This document shows, piece after piece, positions 39,006-48,355 of a DNA stretch of 64,000 bases (within the stretch, counting starts at the first letter, position 1; each line of letters opens with the position of its first letter). The DNA is from Chromohalobacter nigrandesensis. Lineage in GTDB: Bacteria > Pseudomonadota > Gammaproteobacteria > Pseudomonadales > Halomonadaceae. The position numbers and the translations under genes are program-made. The notes beneath the pieces were generated by a model. It saw only the letters and a program-made list of their open reading frames with translations. It searched no databases and was not told the DNA's origin. Location: positions 62,001 through 126,000 of the forward strand of contig NZ_JAKGAM010000007.1 in assembly GCF_023061285.1 (NCBI RefSeq). Reading direction: 5' to 3'.

Positions 39006-40604
39006 GTGGCTGACAATCTGCTTGAAATCGACAACTTGAGCGTCGACTTCCAACTGCCCAACGGCACCGTCTCGGCGGTCAAGGACGTCAGTTTCTCCAT
39101 CCAGCCTGGCGAGACGCTGGCGCTGGTCGGCGAGTCCGGCTCCGGCAAGTCGGTGTCATCCACCGCCGCGATGCGGCTGTTGCCCGAGCTGGCGCGAACG
39201 TCTGGTGCCATTCGCTTCAAGGGCGAGGACCTGTTGAGCGCCACGCCCAAGCGCATGCGCCGCATCCGCGGCAACGCCATTTCGATGATCTTCCAGGAGC
39301 CGATGACCTCGCTCAACCCCTTGCAGCGCATCGGTCGGCAGATCGCCGAGGTGCTGGAAAAGCACCTCGGCCTCAATGGACGCCAAGCGCGCCCCAAGGT
39401 CATCGAACTGCTCGAGCAAGTCGGCATTCCCGAACCTTCACGGCGCATCGACAGCTATCCCTACGAGCTCTCCGGTGGCCAACGCCAGCGGGTGATGATC
39501 GCCATGGCGCTGGCCTGTGAGCCCGAGCTGTTGATCGCCGACGAACCGACCACCGCGCTCGACGTCACTGTGCAGGCGCAGATCCTGGCGCTTCTCAAGG
39601 ACCTGCAGGCGCGCTACGGCATGGCGATTTTGTTCATCACCCACGACCTGGGAATCGTCCGCCACTTCGCCGACCGGGTGTGCGTGATGCGCCACGGCGA
39701 ACTCGTCGAATCAGGCACCACCGGCGAAGTGTTCGGCAATCCCCGACACGCTTACACACGCATGCTGATCGATGCCGACCCGCATGGCCGCAAGGCTCCC
39801 GTCGACACGACGATGCCGATGCTGCTGGAAGCGAAAGACCTGCGTGTGCGCTTCGCGCTCAAGAAGCGCTTGTTCCGCGCCAGCGAATACTTCGAGGCGG
39901 TACGCGGCATCGACCTGAGCATTCGTCGCGGCCAGACCGTGGGCATCGTCGGCGAGTCCGGCTCGGGAAAGTCGACGCTCGGCCGGGCGCTGTTGCGACT
40001 CCTCAAGAGTCGCGGCGAGATTCGCTTCGACGGCAGCGATATCGCCGCCCTCGATACCGGCAGCATGCGCCCGCTGCGTTCACGCATGCAGGTGGTCTTC
40101 CAGGACCCCTTCGGCTCGCTGTCGCCACGCATGACCGTCGGCGAGGTGATCAGCGAGGGGCTGCGCGTACATCATCCGGAATTCAACCGCCGCCAACGCG
40201 AAGCGCAGGTCATCGAGGCGCTCGAGGAAGTCGCGCTCGACCCGGCGATGCGCAACCGCTATCCCCACGAGTTCTCCGGCGGCCAGCGTCAGCGTATCGC
40301 CATCGCCCGGGCGCTGGTGCTCAAGCCGGAATTCCTGCTGCTCGACGAACCCACCTCGGCGCTGGACCGCTCGGTGCAGGTCACGGTGATCGACCTGCTG
40401 CGCAACCTGCAGCAAAAGCATGACCTGACCTACCTGTTCATCAGCCACGATCTCTCGGTGGTACGCGCCTTGGCCGACACGGTGCTGGTGATGAAGGAAG
40501 GTCAGGTGGTCGAGCAAGGCACCACCGAGGAGATTTTCGCCCAGCCGCGCGAGCGTTATACACAAGAACTGATGAGGGCCGCCTTCGTCGACGACGCCGC
40601 CTGA
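39006..40604 (+). CDS. oppDF: Oligopeptide ABC transporter fused ATPases (OppD-OppF)
   Basis: 532 residues from the GTG at 39006, with GAGGTGA upstream. Two full ABC domains lie in one chain, as in YejF/GsiA. Domain 1: Walker [14 protein letters not shown] near residue 42, signature [20 protein letters not shown], Walker [13 protein letters not shown]. Domain 2: Walker [14 protein letters not shown] near residue 317, signature [20 protein letters not shown], Walker [13 protein letters not shown] separate OppD and OppF pair is therefore not needed. Start overlaps no gene; it begins 8 nt past oppC. Confidence 0.95.
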   Translation: MADNLLEIDNLSVDFQLPNGTVSAVKDVSFSIQPGETLALVGESGSGKSVSSTAAMRLLPELARTSGAIRFKGEDLLSATPKRMRRIRGNAISMIFQEPMTSLNPLQRIGRQIAEVLEKHLGLNGRQARPKVIELLEQVGIPEPSRRIDSYPYELSGGQRQRVMIAMALACEPELLIADEPTTALDVTVQAQILALLKDLQARYGMAILFITHDLGIVRHFADRVCVMRHGELVESGTTGEVFGNPRHAYTRMLIDADPHGRKAPVDTTMPMLLEAKDLRVRFALKKRLFRASEYFEAVRGIDLSIRRGQTVGIVGESGSGKSTLGRALLRLLKSRGEIRFDGSDIAALDTGSMRPLRSRMQVVFQDPFGSLSPRMTVGEVISEGLRVHHPEFNRRQREAQVIEALEEVALDPAMRNRYPHEFSGGQRQRIAIARALVLKPEFLLLDEPTSALDRSVQVTVIDLLRNLQQKHDLTYLFISHDLSVVRALADTVLVMKEGQVVEQGTTEEIFAQPRERYTQELMRAAFVDDAA

Positions 40605-40642
40605 ACCGCACGCATTAACTCCAAGAACAAACGACTTCGGCT

Positions 40643-40702
40643 GCAGGCGCTAACGGCGCCTGCCTAGGGCACCTGCGGCCGTTTGGTGGGGCACTTGCCC
40701 CA
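40643..40702 (+). terminator. Two hairpins downstream of the opp operon
   Basis: GCAGGCGC/GCGCCTGC (40643-40663, 5-nt loop) and TGGGGC/GCCCCA (40687-40702, 4-nt loop) lie 40 to 100 nt past the oppDF stop. No T tract follows. They probably mark the end of the operon and precede the promoter of the lipoprotein gene. Confidence 0.55.
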
Positions 40703-40729
40703 AAACACACTCCGTCAAGGAGCTTTTAG

Positions 40730-41017
40730 ATGCACAAGAAAACTGGATGTTTGATCACTGCAAGCCTGCTGGTGCTGGCCGGTTGTCAGGGCTATGCCCC
40801 GCCCGGCGATGGTGAAGGTAGCTTCGAGCGCGGCAAGCTCGAGATGAGCGCACCACCTGAGCAGATCGCGCATTTCAACGAACTCGATACCGATGGTAAC
40901 GGCACCATCGATCCCAGCGAAGCACGTACCGATACCGACCTACTGTCCACTTTCGGCACTCTCGATAAGGACAGCGATCGGCAACTGTCGCTCGAGGAAT
41001 ATCTCGACGGCCAGTAA
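40730..41017 (+). CDS. EF-hand lipoprotein
   Basis: 95 residues. The signal peptide ends in the lipobox LAGC (Cys19), so it should be lipidated; the next residues QGYAPP lack the inner-membrane retention Asp, suggesting the outer membrane. Two EF-hand loops follow: DTDGNGTIDPSE near residue 53 and DKDSDRQLSLEE near residue 78, both with Ca-coordinating positions 1, 3, 5 and 12. Calcium binding or sensing is inferred. AAGGAG precedes the ATG. The porin gene starts 63 nt downstream on the same strand. Confidence 0.85.
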   Translation: MHKKTGCLITASLLVLAGCQGYAPPGDGEGSFERGKLEMSAPPEQIAHFNELDTDGNGTIDPSEARTDTDLLSTFGTLDKDSDRQLSLEEYLDGQ

Positions 41018-41080
41018 GCCAAAGCCATGAAACCGCTATCTGCGGACAACAAGAAACACAATGACTCACAAGGTTTTTTC

Positions 41081-42205
41081 ATGAATAACAATCGCAAACT
41101 GACCGGTTTGGCCATTGCAATCGCCGCCGCCCTTACGACCCAACAGGCCATTGCCGCCACCCTGTATGAAACCACCCGCGACAAACTCACCCTCAGCGGA
41201 CGTATCGCCGCCGGTAGTAGCTTTGTCGACGAGGTCGACGACGACCACGATCCGGTCAATGCAGGCTCGCGGGTCCGACTGATCCACGAACACAACTTCC
41301 AGGGTGGCTGGTCATCCGTCGCCCGCGCCGAATGGGGCTTCGATCCGTTCTTCGAGGATGGCACCGACGCCCATTACAAGCGCATGCTCTACGCAGGGGT
41401 CAGCCACGATGACTACGGAACGCTGTTGGTCGGCAAGCAATACTCACTATGGTATGACATGGTCGCCTACTGGACCGACTGGTTCTGGTACAACGGCGCC
41501 ACTGCCCAGGGAAGCTTCAACGGCGCGGCCGGCGATGGCGGCTTCGAGGGTAACGGTCGCCCCGACAATGCCGCCACCTACAAGAACACCTTCGGTGACT
41601 GGACGGTAGGCGTGCTTTATCAGACATCACGCGACGACGTGCCCACCAACGCCGGCTACACAGGCAACCTGGAGGGCTACGAACGTGACTATACCGGCCA
41701 AGGTGCAGTGGTTTACAAGCCCAGCGATGACTGGTCGTTCGGCGCCACCTATACCCATAGCGCTATCGACGGCAAAACCGCTGGCGACGGCAAGACCTCT
41801 GAGAATGTCGATGCCGGCTTGCTTGCAGCCCGCTGGACACCCGGCAATTGGTACTTCGCACTGAGCGGCGGTGAATACCATAACCTGGTTCGTGGCAGTA
41901 GCTTCACCGGCACCGACGAAGCCGACGGCATCATCGACGAAGCACGTGGTTACGAGGGCGTGGCACTGTACAACGTCAAGCACCAAGTGCCAGGAACAGT
42001 GCAACTCTATACGGGGTTCAATCGTCTCGAGGACTCCAACTCCGACGCGCGTGATGCCTTCTACCTGGCCGGCGCCGCTTGGCTAACCCTCGACGACAAC
42101 CTGATTATCGCCTTGGAGCGCAAGTTCGACGACTCGGTGGAAGCCGATGGCAGCAGCAATCTCGGAAACGACGAGACTGATCTACTGGTGCGCTATAACT
42201 TCTGA
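41081..42205 (+). CDS. Outer-membrane porin (OmpC/OmpF-like)
   Basis: 374 residues from the ATG at 41081 (MNNNRKLTGLAIAIAAALTT), signal peptide cleaved after AIAA. The barrel opens with LYETTRDKLTLSGRIAAGSS and has the porin L3-type segment KRMLYAGVSHDDYGTLLVGK. The C-terminus DLLVRYNF ends in Phe, the BAM recognition signature. Loops are rich in Asp (DEVDDDHD), as expected in a halophile. A GACCAACGTTGGTC palindrome overlaps its stop codon. Confidence 0.9.
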   Translation: MNNNRKLTGLAIAIAAALTTQQAIAATLYETTRDKLTLSGRIAAGSSFVDEVDDDHDPVNAGSRVRLIHEHNFQGGWSSVARAEWGFDPFFEDGTDAHYKRMLYAGVSHDDYGTLLVGKQYSLWYDMVAYWTDWFWYNGATAQGSFNGAAGDGGFEGNGRPDNAATYKNTFGDWTVGVLYQTSRDDVPTNAGYTGNLEGYERDYTGQGAVVYKPSDDWSFGATYTHSAIDGKTAGDGKTSENVDAGLLAARWTPGNWYFALSGGEYHNLVRGSSFTGTDEADGIIDEARGYEGVALYNVKHQVPGTVQLYTGFNRLEDSNSDARDAFYLAGAAWLTLDDNLIIALERKFDDSVEADGSSNLGNDETDLLVRYNF

Positions 42206-42219
42206 CCAACGTTGGTCTA

Positions 42220-42249
42220 CACGCCGGGAGCAGCGTTGTTCCCGGCGTG
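42220..42249 (+). terminator. Hairpin after the porin gene
   Basis: Perfect 10-bp stem CACGCCGGGA (42220-42229) and TCCCGGCGTG (42240-42249) with a 10-nt loop, 15 nt past the porin stop. The following bases (ACGCTCTTACTCTTT) are only moderately T-rich. Confidence 0.7.
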
Positions 42250-42409
42250 ACGCTCTTACTCTTTCGAAAAACATGTCCGAGAAAAGTAAGTCGCGAATAT
42301 GATGCCAAGCAAAATCCGGCCATGCGGTCGGATTTTCTGATTGTGAGTCGAATCGAGCGTGCCTTAACACATGCTAAATACAAGCGCAGGATTGGAGCTT
42401 AGCCTCGGC

Positions 42410-42440
42410 ATCCACGCTAGCCAGGATGGCTAGCGTGGAT
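42410..42440. promoter_or_regulatory. 14-bp inverted repeat upstream of ectD
   Basis: ATCCACGCTAGCCA (42410-42423), GGA, TGGCTAGCGTGGAT (42427-42440): perfect arms, 3-nt spacer, 95 nt before the ectD start. There is no T tail on either strand, so an operator or a leader-RNA hairpin is more likely than a terminator. It is the main feature of the 329-nt porin/ectD gap. Confidence 0.6.
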
Positions 42441-42534
42441 ATATGACGGTGTTGTCGACGTTAGCTTGCCCAGCTACGGTTATATGCGAACGGTAGCGAC
42501 ACCGTTTCAAAGCAGACTAATGGAGGAGTTTGCA

Positions 42535-43440
42535 ATGAAAGAGACTCAAGATCTGTTCCCGACGCGCCTGGAACGCAAACTGGGGATGTTCGAGCGCATC
42601 GACCCGGTAGTGCATAGCGAAGGCGAGCAACGCAAGGGGCCGCTCAGCGAAGCCGAGCTCGACGAATTCGAACGCAAGGGCTTCCTTTCCTTCGAAGGAT
42701 TCTTCAACGAAGACGAGATGGCCGCGTTCCTGGACGAGTTGGCCGACTACGAGAACGACGATGACCTCAAGCTCTCGGAAGGCACCATCCTCGAGCCAAG
42801 CAAGCAGGAAATTCGTTCGATCTTCGGCATCCACGAGGTATCCGAGCGTTTCAGCCGCCTGACCCGTGACCCGCGCCTGCTGGCGATGGTCCAGCAGATC
42901 CTCGGCGGTGATGCCTATATCCACCAGTCGCGGATCAACTACAAGCCCGGCTTCAAGGGCAAGGGCTTCGACTGGCATTCCGATTTCGAAACCTGGCACA
43001 GCGAAGACGGCATGCCCCGCATGCGCTCGGTGAGCTGTTCGATCATTCTCACCGAAAACGGTGAATTCAACGGCCCGCTGATGCTGGTACCCGGCTCGCA
43101 CAATTACTTCGTTCCCTGCGTGGGCCGCACGCCGGAGAACAACTACAAGGAGTCGCTGAAGAGTCAGGAAATCGGCGTACCGGACAACGCCAGCCTGCGC
43201 GAGCTGATGCTCCAGGGCGATATCGAGGCACCCAAGGGGCCTGTCGGCTCGTTGGTGATGTTCGAGTGCAATACCATGCATGGCTCGAACCTCAACATGT
43301 CGTGCTGGCCACGCAGCAACCTGTTCTTCGTCTACAACAGTGTCGAGAACACGCTGCACGACCCGTACTGCGGTAACCGCCCGCGGCCCGAGTTTCTGGC
43401 CAACCGCAAGGACTGGAGCCCCTTGAAACCTCTCAAGTGA
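42535..43440 (+). CDS. ectD: Ectoine hydroxylase
   Basis: Fe(II)/2-oxoglutarate dioxygenase making 5-hydroxyectoine from ectoine. 301 residues from the ATG at 42535, preceded by TGGAGGAG; the upstream in-frame extension has no family counterpart. The EctD signature runs from FDWHSDFETWHSEDGMPRMR near residue 142, with iron ligands His and Asp in WHSD; the third ligand is in NTMHGSNLNMS near residue 246, and the 2-oxoglutarate Arg follows in WPRSN. ectABC is not in the window, so it is an unlinked ectD. Hydroxyectoine helps at high salt and high temperature. Confidence 0.96.
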   Translation: MKETQDLFPTRLERKLGMFERIDPVVHSEGEQRKGPLSEAELDEFERKGFLSFEGFFNEDEMAAFLDELADYENDDDLKLSEGTILEPSKQEIRSIFGIHEVSERFSRLTRDPRLLAMVQQILGGDAYIHQSRINYKPGFKGKGFDWHSDFETWHSEDGMPRMRSVSCSIILTENGEFNGPLMLVPGSHNYFVPCVGRTPENNYKESLKSQEIGVPDNASLRELMLQGDIEAPKGPVGSLVMFECNTMHGSNLNMSCWPRSNLFFVYNSVENTLHDPYCGNRPRPEFLANRKDWSPLKPLK

Positions 43441-43500
43441 GAGGTTCAAAGAAGGCCGTGCACCACCTTTGTCACTGACATGGCCTTAGGCTGGACCTGA

Positions 43501-43536
43501 AACGACGAACCCCGGCATTTGCCGGGGTTCGTCGTT
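43501..43536. terminator. Bidirectional terminator between ectD and fadL
   Basis: Perfect 16-bp stem (43501-43516 and 43521-43536, AACGACGAACCCCGGC) with an ATTT loop, placed between the convergent stops at 43440 and 43562. Confidence 0.9.
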
Positions 43537-43561
43537 ATAGACGCTGTACAAGACCTCTCTC

Positions 43562-44902
43562 TCAAAAACGATAATCCATCGAGAGCGCGAAGACGTTGGC
43601 ATCCACTTCATAGGTCCCGGAAAGATCGCCACGGCTGGCATTCTCGTTGGTCGGCGTTGCGTTCTGGTCCATATCGCCGTCATCACCGAACACGCGCATG
43701 TATCCCGCCGTCACGCCAAACTCCGACGTCGGCATCCAAGTCGCACCAAGAGTCGCCCAACGGCGGTCGGCATCTGGCACGCGCGGCGTACGATGCTCGC
43801 TGTCCGGCACCGGGGATTCGTCGACTCCTAAGCCAGCGCGCAGCAACCACTGCGGATTGAGCTGATAGTTGGCCCCGACCGAGAAGGCCCAGGTATCGTC
43901 CCAGTTTTCGGTCGTAGTGCTCAATTCGCGGCCACCAGATTCGACGGTCAGCTCCTTGAAGCTGCTCCATTCCGTCCATTCGGCATTGGCCATCAAGGCG
44001 AGCCGGTCGGTCAATTGGTGGTAGATACCAAGGTTGAGGTTGGCCGGCGTGGTCAAATCCGCCTTGCCTCCAGCATCCTGAAAGCGTCCCATGCGCTGGG
44101 CCCTCGCCAGAATTTGTTGCCCGAACGCGTTGTCGGAGCTGTAGTCAACGTTACCGTCCAGCGTCAGCTCGACCTCTGAACGATAGCTGATGCCCAGGCG
44201 TGTCCGCTCGGTGGCCTGAAAAAGCGCACCCAGCGTGTAGCCGTAGCCCCAATCATCGCCGGTCACCTCGGCCATGCCATCGGCATTGCCAACCAAGGCG
44301 GGATTGCCAGAACTGCCACCGAGATCGATGGCATTAGACAGAGTAGCGTCAGCATACTGAGCACGCAGACCCACCGCCAAGTTGAGACGATCGGTGGCGC
44401 GATAGTTCAGCGTCGGCTGGATATCGATGGTCTCGAGCTCGGTTTCAACGGCGTGATAGCGGCCGATCCACTCCTTGTCATACTTCGTCGAGAGGCCATA
44501 CGGCGCGGAGATCGCAAGCCCCAAGTCGAAGCGTTCATCCAGGCGCGTCTTGAAGGCAAAGCTGGGCACCCAGGCTTCCTCACCGCCTTTGCGCGAGCCG
44601 CCACGATCATAGCTCAAAGGTGACCCGGCTGGGCTAGCCGACGCATCGGTCAATTCGAAGCTGGCATCGATATAGGAAATACCGCCAGCCACTTGGGTGC
44701 CCTCGACATTCCCGATAGCCGCCGGATTGTAGGTCATGTAGCTGACGTCCTCGGCACCAGCCGCAGCACCTGCCATGGCGTTGCCCAGTACCTTGGCGCT
44801 CTGTTCACGAACCTGAAATCCCGAGGCTGCGGCCTGTCCAGACGCTATCACGGCGGATGCCAGAGTCACGGCAAGCGTGAGCTTGTTAATGTTGTTATGC
44901 AT
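43562..44902 (-). CDS. FadL-family outer-membrane transport protein
   Basis: 446 residues from the ATG at 44902 (GAGGACG upstream), signal peptide MHNNINKLTLAVTLASAVIA then SGQAAA. The mature N-terminus SGFQVREQSAKVLGNAMAGA, then the NPA motif YMTYNPAAIG, is the FadL hatch signature. The C-terminus ALSMDYRF ends in Phe. It carries long-chain fatty acids or other hydrophobic compounds (toluene-type TodX relatives) across the outer membrane. No beta-oxidation genes are adjacent, so the substrate is open. Confidence 0.92.
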   Translation of the reverse strand: MHNNINKLTLAVTLASAVIASGQAAASGFQVREQSAKVLGNAMAGAAAGAEDVSYMTYNPAAIGNVEGTQVAGGISYIDASFELTDASASPAGSPLSYDRGGSRKGGEEAWVPSFAFKTRLDERFDLGLAISAPYGLSTKYDKEWIGRYHAVETELETIDIQPTLNYRATDRLNLAVGLRAQYADATLSNAIDLGGSSGNPALVGNADGMAEVTGDDWGYGYTLGALFQATERTRLGISYRSEVELTLDGNVDYSSDNAFGQQILARAQRMGRFQDAGGKADLTTPANLNLGIYHQLTDRLALMANAEWTEWSSFKELTVESGGRELSTTTENWDDTWAFSVGANYQLNPQWLLRAGLGVDESPVPDSEHRTPRVPDADRRWATLGATWMPTSEFGVTAGYMRVFGDDGDMDQNATPTNENASRGDLSGTYEVDANVFALSMDYRF

Positions 44903-45158
44903 GAAAACGTCCTCTTCTGCGGAGACGTGGAGGCGAAAATCGTCTAGATTTTTACCCTTGCCCGAATAATGGCGTGCCTCTTCGTTTTGGCTGATGGCCG
45001 TTTGCAAGTCAAGAGCGAACGTTTGTTTTAATCTTTAAAACGCTCATCCTTTAGTCTTATCAGTCGTCTCTCACCTAGCCTCTCTCCGGGGAGTAGTCTC
45101 ATTTATTCATGCATTTCAGTCTGTTGCCTGGAGATCACAGGAAGAGTCCAAGATCATC
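44903..45158. other. Divergent intergenic region fadL / copper operon
   Basis: 312 nt separate the two start codons. Besides the fadL ribosome-binding site next to 44902 and the MerR-type promoter at 45159-45190, I see only AT-rich stretches near 45025-45060 that may hold the fadL promoter. No ORF or repeat is supported. Confidence 0.5.
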
Positions 45159-45190
45159 TTGACCTTTGTGTTACCCAAAGGTTTTAGACT
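45159..45190 (+). promoter_or_regulatory. MerR-type promoter and operator of the copper operon
   Basis: -35 TTGACC (45159-45164) and -10 TAGACT (45185-45190) are 20 bp apart, the overlong spacer that MerR activators correct by untwisting DNA. The spacer holds the dyad ACCTTTG...CAAAGGT (45162-45182), very close to the ACCTTCC...GGAAGGT layout of the E. coli copA promoter. Confidence 0.88.
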
Positions 45191-45214
45191 TCCCATACTA
45201 CTCAGGAGGGCGCC

Positions 45215-45652
45215 ATGAAAGTCAGCGATCTGGCCCGAGCCACCGACGTCACCGGCGAAACGGTGCGCCATTACACGCGTGAGGGGCTACTGCATCCGCA
45301 GCGCGATCCCGACAACGGCTATCAGCTCTACGATGCCGACGACCTCAATCGCCTGCGCTTCATTCAGCGCGCACGCACGCTGGGATTCAGCCTTCGCGAG
45401 GTACGCGAGATCCTCGAGCACGCCGATCACGGCGACTCCCCGTGCCCCATGGTGCGCGACCTGCTGGCCGAACGCTTGCCGGAGATTCAGGCGCGCATCC
45501 GCGAGTTGCAGGCCCTGGCAACGCGCATGGAACACGCCTTGTCCTCCTGGCGGGACATGCCGGATGGCACGCCCGACGGCCATAGCCTGTGTCGGCTGAT
45601 CGAGAGCTTGCCCATGGAGGGTGACGACGATTTCTCACGCCAGGCGCCATGA
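45215..45652 (+). CDS. MerR-family metal-responsive regulator (CueR/HmrR-like)
   Basis: 145 residues. The winged helix ([20 protein letters not shown], then [19 protein letters not shown]) is followed by the dimer helix. Cys77 in GDSPCPMV and Cys126 in [10 protein letters not shown] are the likely metal ligands; the usual CueR Cys-x7-Cys loop is not intact, so the sensing chemistry may differ. The copA neighbour and the copA-like operator argue for Cu(I); Zn or Pb sensing is the alternative. The stop codon overlaps an in-frame copA ATG. It is transcribed with copA, not divergently as in E. coli. Confidence 0.87.
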   Translation: MKVSDLARATDVTGETVRHYTREGLLHPQRDPDNGYQLYDADDLNRLRFIQRARTLGFSLREVREILEHADHGDSPCPMVRDLLAERLPEIQARIRELQALATRMEHALSSWRDMPDGTPDGHSLCRLIESLPMEGDDDFSRQAP

Positions 45653-45675
45653 GCGCAGCCAACGGAGAACGCAAG

Positions 45676-48222
45676 ATGAGCACGATGGCTCCCCATTCTT
45701 TCAGCGTGCCCGGCATGAACTGCCAGGGTTGCGTCAAACGCATGCGCGAGGCGATCCGAGCTGAAGACGCCCAGGCCGAGGTCACCGGCGAGCCCGCCGA
45801 TAAGCGTCTCGACGTCGAGTCATCTCTGGACGCGGCGCGTCTGAGCGCATTGCTCGAGCAGGCCGGCTATCCGCCGACAACGACGAATATCGCCGACGAC
45901 AGCGCGTCAACGACGCCTTCGACGGCCTCGAGTGGCGACCGGCAAGACGCCGAGACAAGACCCGACGGGGCGCCGATTCGTCTATCGTTGTCCGGCATGA
46001 CCTGCGCCGGCTGCGTCAATACCGTTACCCAGGCCCTGAACGCCACGCCCGGCGTGCGCTCGGCCAGCGTCAACTTCGGCTCGCATACCGCCGAGGTCGT
46101 CGGTGACGCGCGTCCCCAGCAATTGGTCGAAGCCGTCGAAGCGGTCGGCTACGGCGCCGAGCCCATCGAGGATCTCGGCCAGGCGTCGCGCACCCGCGAG
46201 CACAACGAAGCGCGCGAGTACCGCCAGCGGCTTCGCGACACAGCACTGGGGCTCATTCCCGGGGTGCTGCTGATGGGCAGCATGCTGTTTCATCATCCAC
46301 ATCTGAGCGGTATGGAGCGCTGGGTCTGGCTGCTGATCGGTTTGCTCACGCTGGGCATCATGGCTACGGCGGGGCGTCGCTTCTTCATCAATGCCTGGAA
46401 AACCTTCCGTCATCACCAGGCCAACATGGATACCCTGATCGCCGTCGGCACCGGCACCGCTTGGCTCTATTCGATGACGGTGGTGCTGATCCCCGAGGCG
46501 ATTCCAGTCGCCGCGCGCGGTCTCTATTTCGAAGCCTCGGTGATGATCATCGGCCTGATCAGCCTCGGCAATGCCATGGAGTTGCGCGCCCGAGGGCGCA
46601 CCTCACGGGCGCTCAATCGCCTGCTCGACCTGCAGGCACCCACCGCTCGAGTGATTCGCGACGGCGACGAGCGCGACGTGCCGCTCGACGACGTCGCCGT
46701 CGATGACCGCATTCGCGTGCGTCCCGGCGAGCGCCTGGCCGTGGATGGCCGTGTCGAGGAAGGCGACAGTCATGTCGACGAAGCGATGTTGACCGGCGAG
46801 CCTCAGCCCGTCGCCAAGCATCCCGGCGACGAGGTCAGTGCGGGCACGGTCAACGGCCGTGGCACGCTGGTCTATATCGCCACCCGTATCGGCGCCGACA
46901 GCCGCCTGGGGCGCATCGTCGAGCAAGTGGCCAGCGCCCAGAACTCGCGCCCGCCCATCGGCGCCCTGGCCGACCGGATTTCTGCCATCTTCGTGCCCAG
47001 CGTGTTGATCATCGCCGTCCTCACGGCCTTGGTCTGGTTCAACTTCGGCCCCGCGCCGCAGTTGGTCCACATGCTGGTTACCGCCACTACCGTACTGATC
47101 ATCGCCTGCCCATGTGCCCTGGGGCTGGCGACACCGATGTCGACCATGATCGGTGTCGGCAAGGCCGCCGAGCACGGCATCCTGGTACGCGACGGCGATG
47201 CGCTGCAGACCGCCAGCAAGCTGACGACCTTGGTGGTCGACAAGACCGGCACGCTGACCGAGGGGCGCCCGCGCGTGACCGCCGCCCAGTGGGCCACCGA
47301 GGATACCCAAACAGCATTGAGCTGGGTAGCGGCCCTCGAACGTGGCTCCGAGCACCCGCTCGCCGAGGCACTCGGCGACTACGCCGAGCAGCAGGGCGCC
47401 ACGCAGACCGCGCTTCCCGAACTCCACGAGTTTCAGGCGCTCAGCGGGCGTGGCGTCACCGCCGTCACCGACACCAACCAGTCGTTGCGCCTGGGCAATG
47501 CCGCGTTGATGCGCGACGGCGATGTCGAACTGGGCCAGGCCCAGGCCTGGGGCGCCGAGCTCGAAGACAAGGCACAGACACCGCTGTACCTGGCCGCCGA
47601 TGGACAGGTATTGGGCGTCTTCGGCATCAGCGACCCGCTACGTGAGGATAGCCGCGACGCCGTGGCGCGCTTGCAGGCGGACGGCATCGAGGTGGTCATG
47701 CTGACCGGCGATAATGCGCATACCGCCCAGGCCGTGGCGAAGGCGCTGGGTATCGCGCGCGTCGAAGCCGAACTTTTGCCGGAGGACAAGCGCGAGATCG
47801 TCGCGCAGTTGCAACGCGACGGGCATCTCGTCGGCATGACCGGCGACGGCATCAACGACGCCCCGGCCCTGGCACAGGCCGACGTGGGCTTCGCCATCGG
47901 TCAGGGCACCGACGTGGCGATCGAATCGGCCGGCATCACGCTGATGCGCAACTCGCTACACGGCGTGGCCGATGCCATCGAGATCAGCCGCGCCACGTTG
48001 CGCAACATCAAACAGAACCTGTGGGGCGCCTTCGGCTACAACGGCCTGGGGATTCCCATCGCCGCCGGGGTGTTCTATCCGCTGACGGGAATACTGCTCT
48101 CGCCCATCGTCGCCGCCGTGGCCATGTCGCTGTCCTCGGTCACCGTGGTCAGCAACGCCAACCGCTTGAGGCTATTCAAATCCACGGCACACAGTGCCAA
48201 AACGTCTGAGGAGGCCGCATGA
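45676..48222 (+). CDS. copA: Copper-exporting P1B-type ATPase
   Basis: 848 residues from the ATG at 45676, which has GGAG 9 nt upstream; an ATG at 45649 overlapping the regulator stop is the alternative (857 aa). Two N-terminal heavy-metal domains: GMNCQGC at residue 14, and GMTCAGC near residue 110. About eight membrane segments follow, with the Cu(I) motif [10 protein letters not shown]. Also seen are phosphorylation site [18 protein letters not shown] (HP motif), TGDNAHTAQ and [16 protein letters not shown]. Exports Cu(I) or Ag(I) from the cytoplasm. It overlaps the next small ORF as ATGA. Confidence 0.96.
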   Translation: MSTMAPHSFSVPGMNCQGCVKRMREAIRAEDAQAEVTGEPADKRLDVESSLDAARLSALLEQAGYPPTTTNIADDSASTTPSTASSGDRQDAETRPDGAPIRLSLSGMTCAGCVNTVTQALNATPGVRSASVNFGSHTAEVVGDARPQQLVEAVEAVGYGAEPIEDLGQASRTREHNEAREYRQRLRDTALGLIPGVLLMGSMLFHHPHLSGMERWVWLLIGLLTLGIMATAGRRFFINAWKTFRHHQANMDTLIAVGTGTAWLYSMTVVLIPEAIPVAARGLYFEASVMIIGLISLGNAMELRARGRTSRALNRLLDLQAPTARVIRDGDERDVPLDDVAVDDRIRVRPGERLAVDGRVEEGDSHVDEAMLTGEPQPVAKHPGDEVSAGTVNGRGTLVYIATRIGADSRLGRIVEQVASAQNSRPPIGALADRISAIFVPSVLIIAVLTALVWFNFGPAPQLVHMLVTATTVLIIACPCALGLATPMSTMIGVGKAAEHGILVRDGDALQTASKLTTLVVDKTGTLTEGRPRVTAAQWATEDTQTALSWVAALERGSEHPLAEALGDYAEQQGATQTALPELHEFQALSGRGVTAVTDTNQSLRLGNAALMRDGDVELGQAQAWGAELEDKAQTPLYLAADGQVLGVFGISDPLREDSRDAVARLQADGIEVVMLTGDNAHTAQAVAKALGIARVEAELLPEDKREIVAQLQRDGHLVGMTGDGINDAPALAQADVGFAIGQGTDVAIESAGITLMRNSLHGVADAIEISRATLRNIKQNLWGAFGYNGLGIPIAAGVFYPLTGILLSPIVAAVAMSLSSVTVVSNANRLRLFKSTAHSAKTSEEAA

Positions 48223-48296
48223 CGTTCCTCATCAACCTGATCGGGCTGGCATTGATCGCCGGCATCGTCTGGTGGTTCTGGCTATCGCCACGTTGA
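48219..48296 (+). CDS. 25-residue membrane peptide coupled to copA
   Basis: [20 protein letters not shown] then WLSPR: one hydrophobic helix ending in a WWxW cluster and a basic tip. The ATG overlaps the copA stop as ATGA, and GGAGG lies 6 nt upstream within copA, so translation is very likely. From memory, similar N-terminal anchors occur on membrane-bound cupredoxin proteins encoded after copA in other gammaproteobacteria. Here a stop follows directly and no cupredoxin domain is found downstream, so it is either a stand-alone accessory peptide or a remnant. Confidence 0.65.
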   Translation: MTFLINLIGLALIAGIVWWFWLSPR

Positions 48297-48355
48297 GATC
48301 ATTGCCGTGTGATGGCTATGCTGGGGGCATTGCGTCGCGGTAAACGGGGAGTGAT

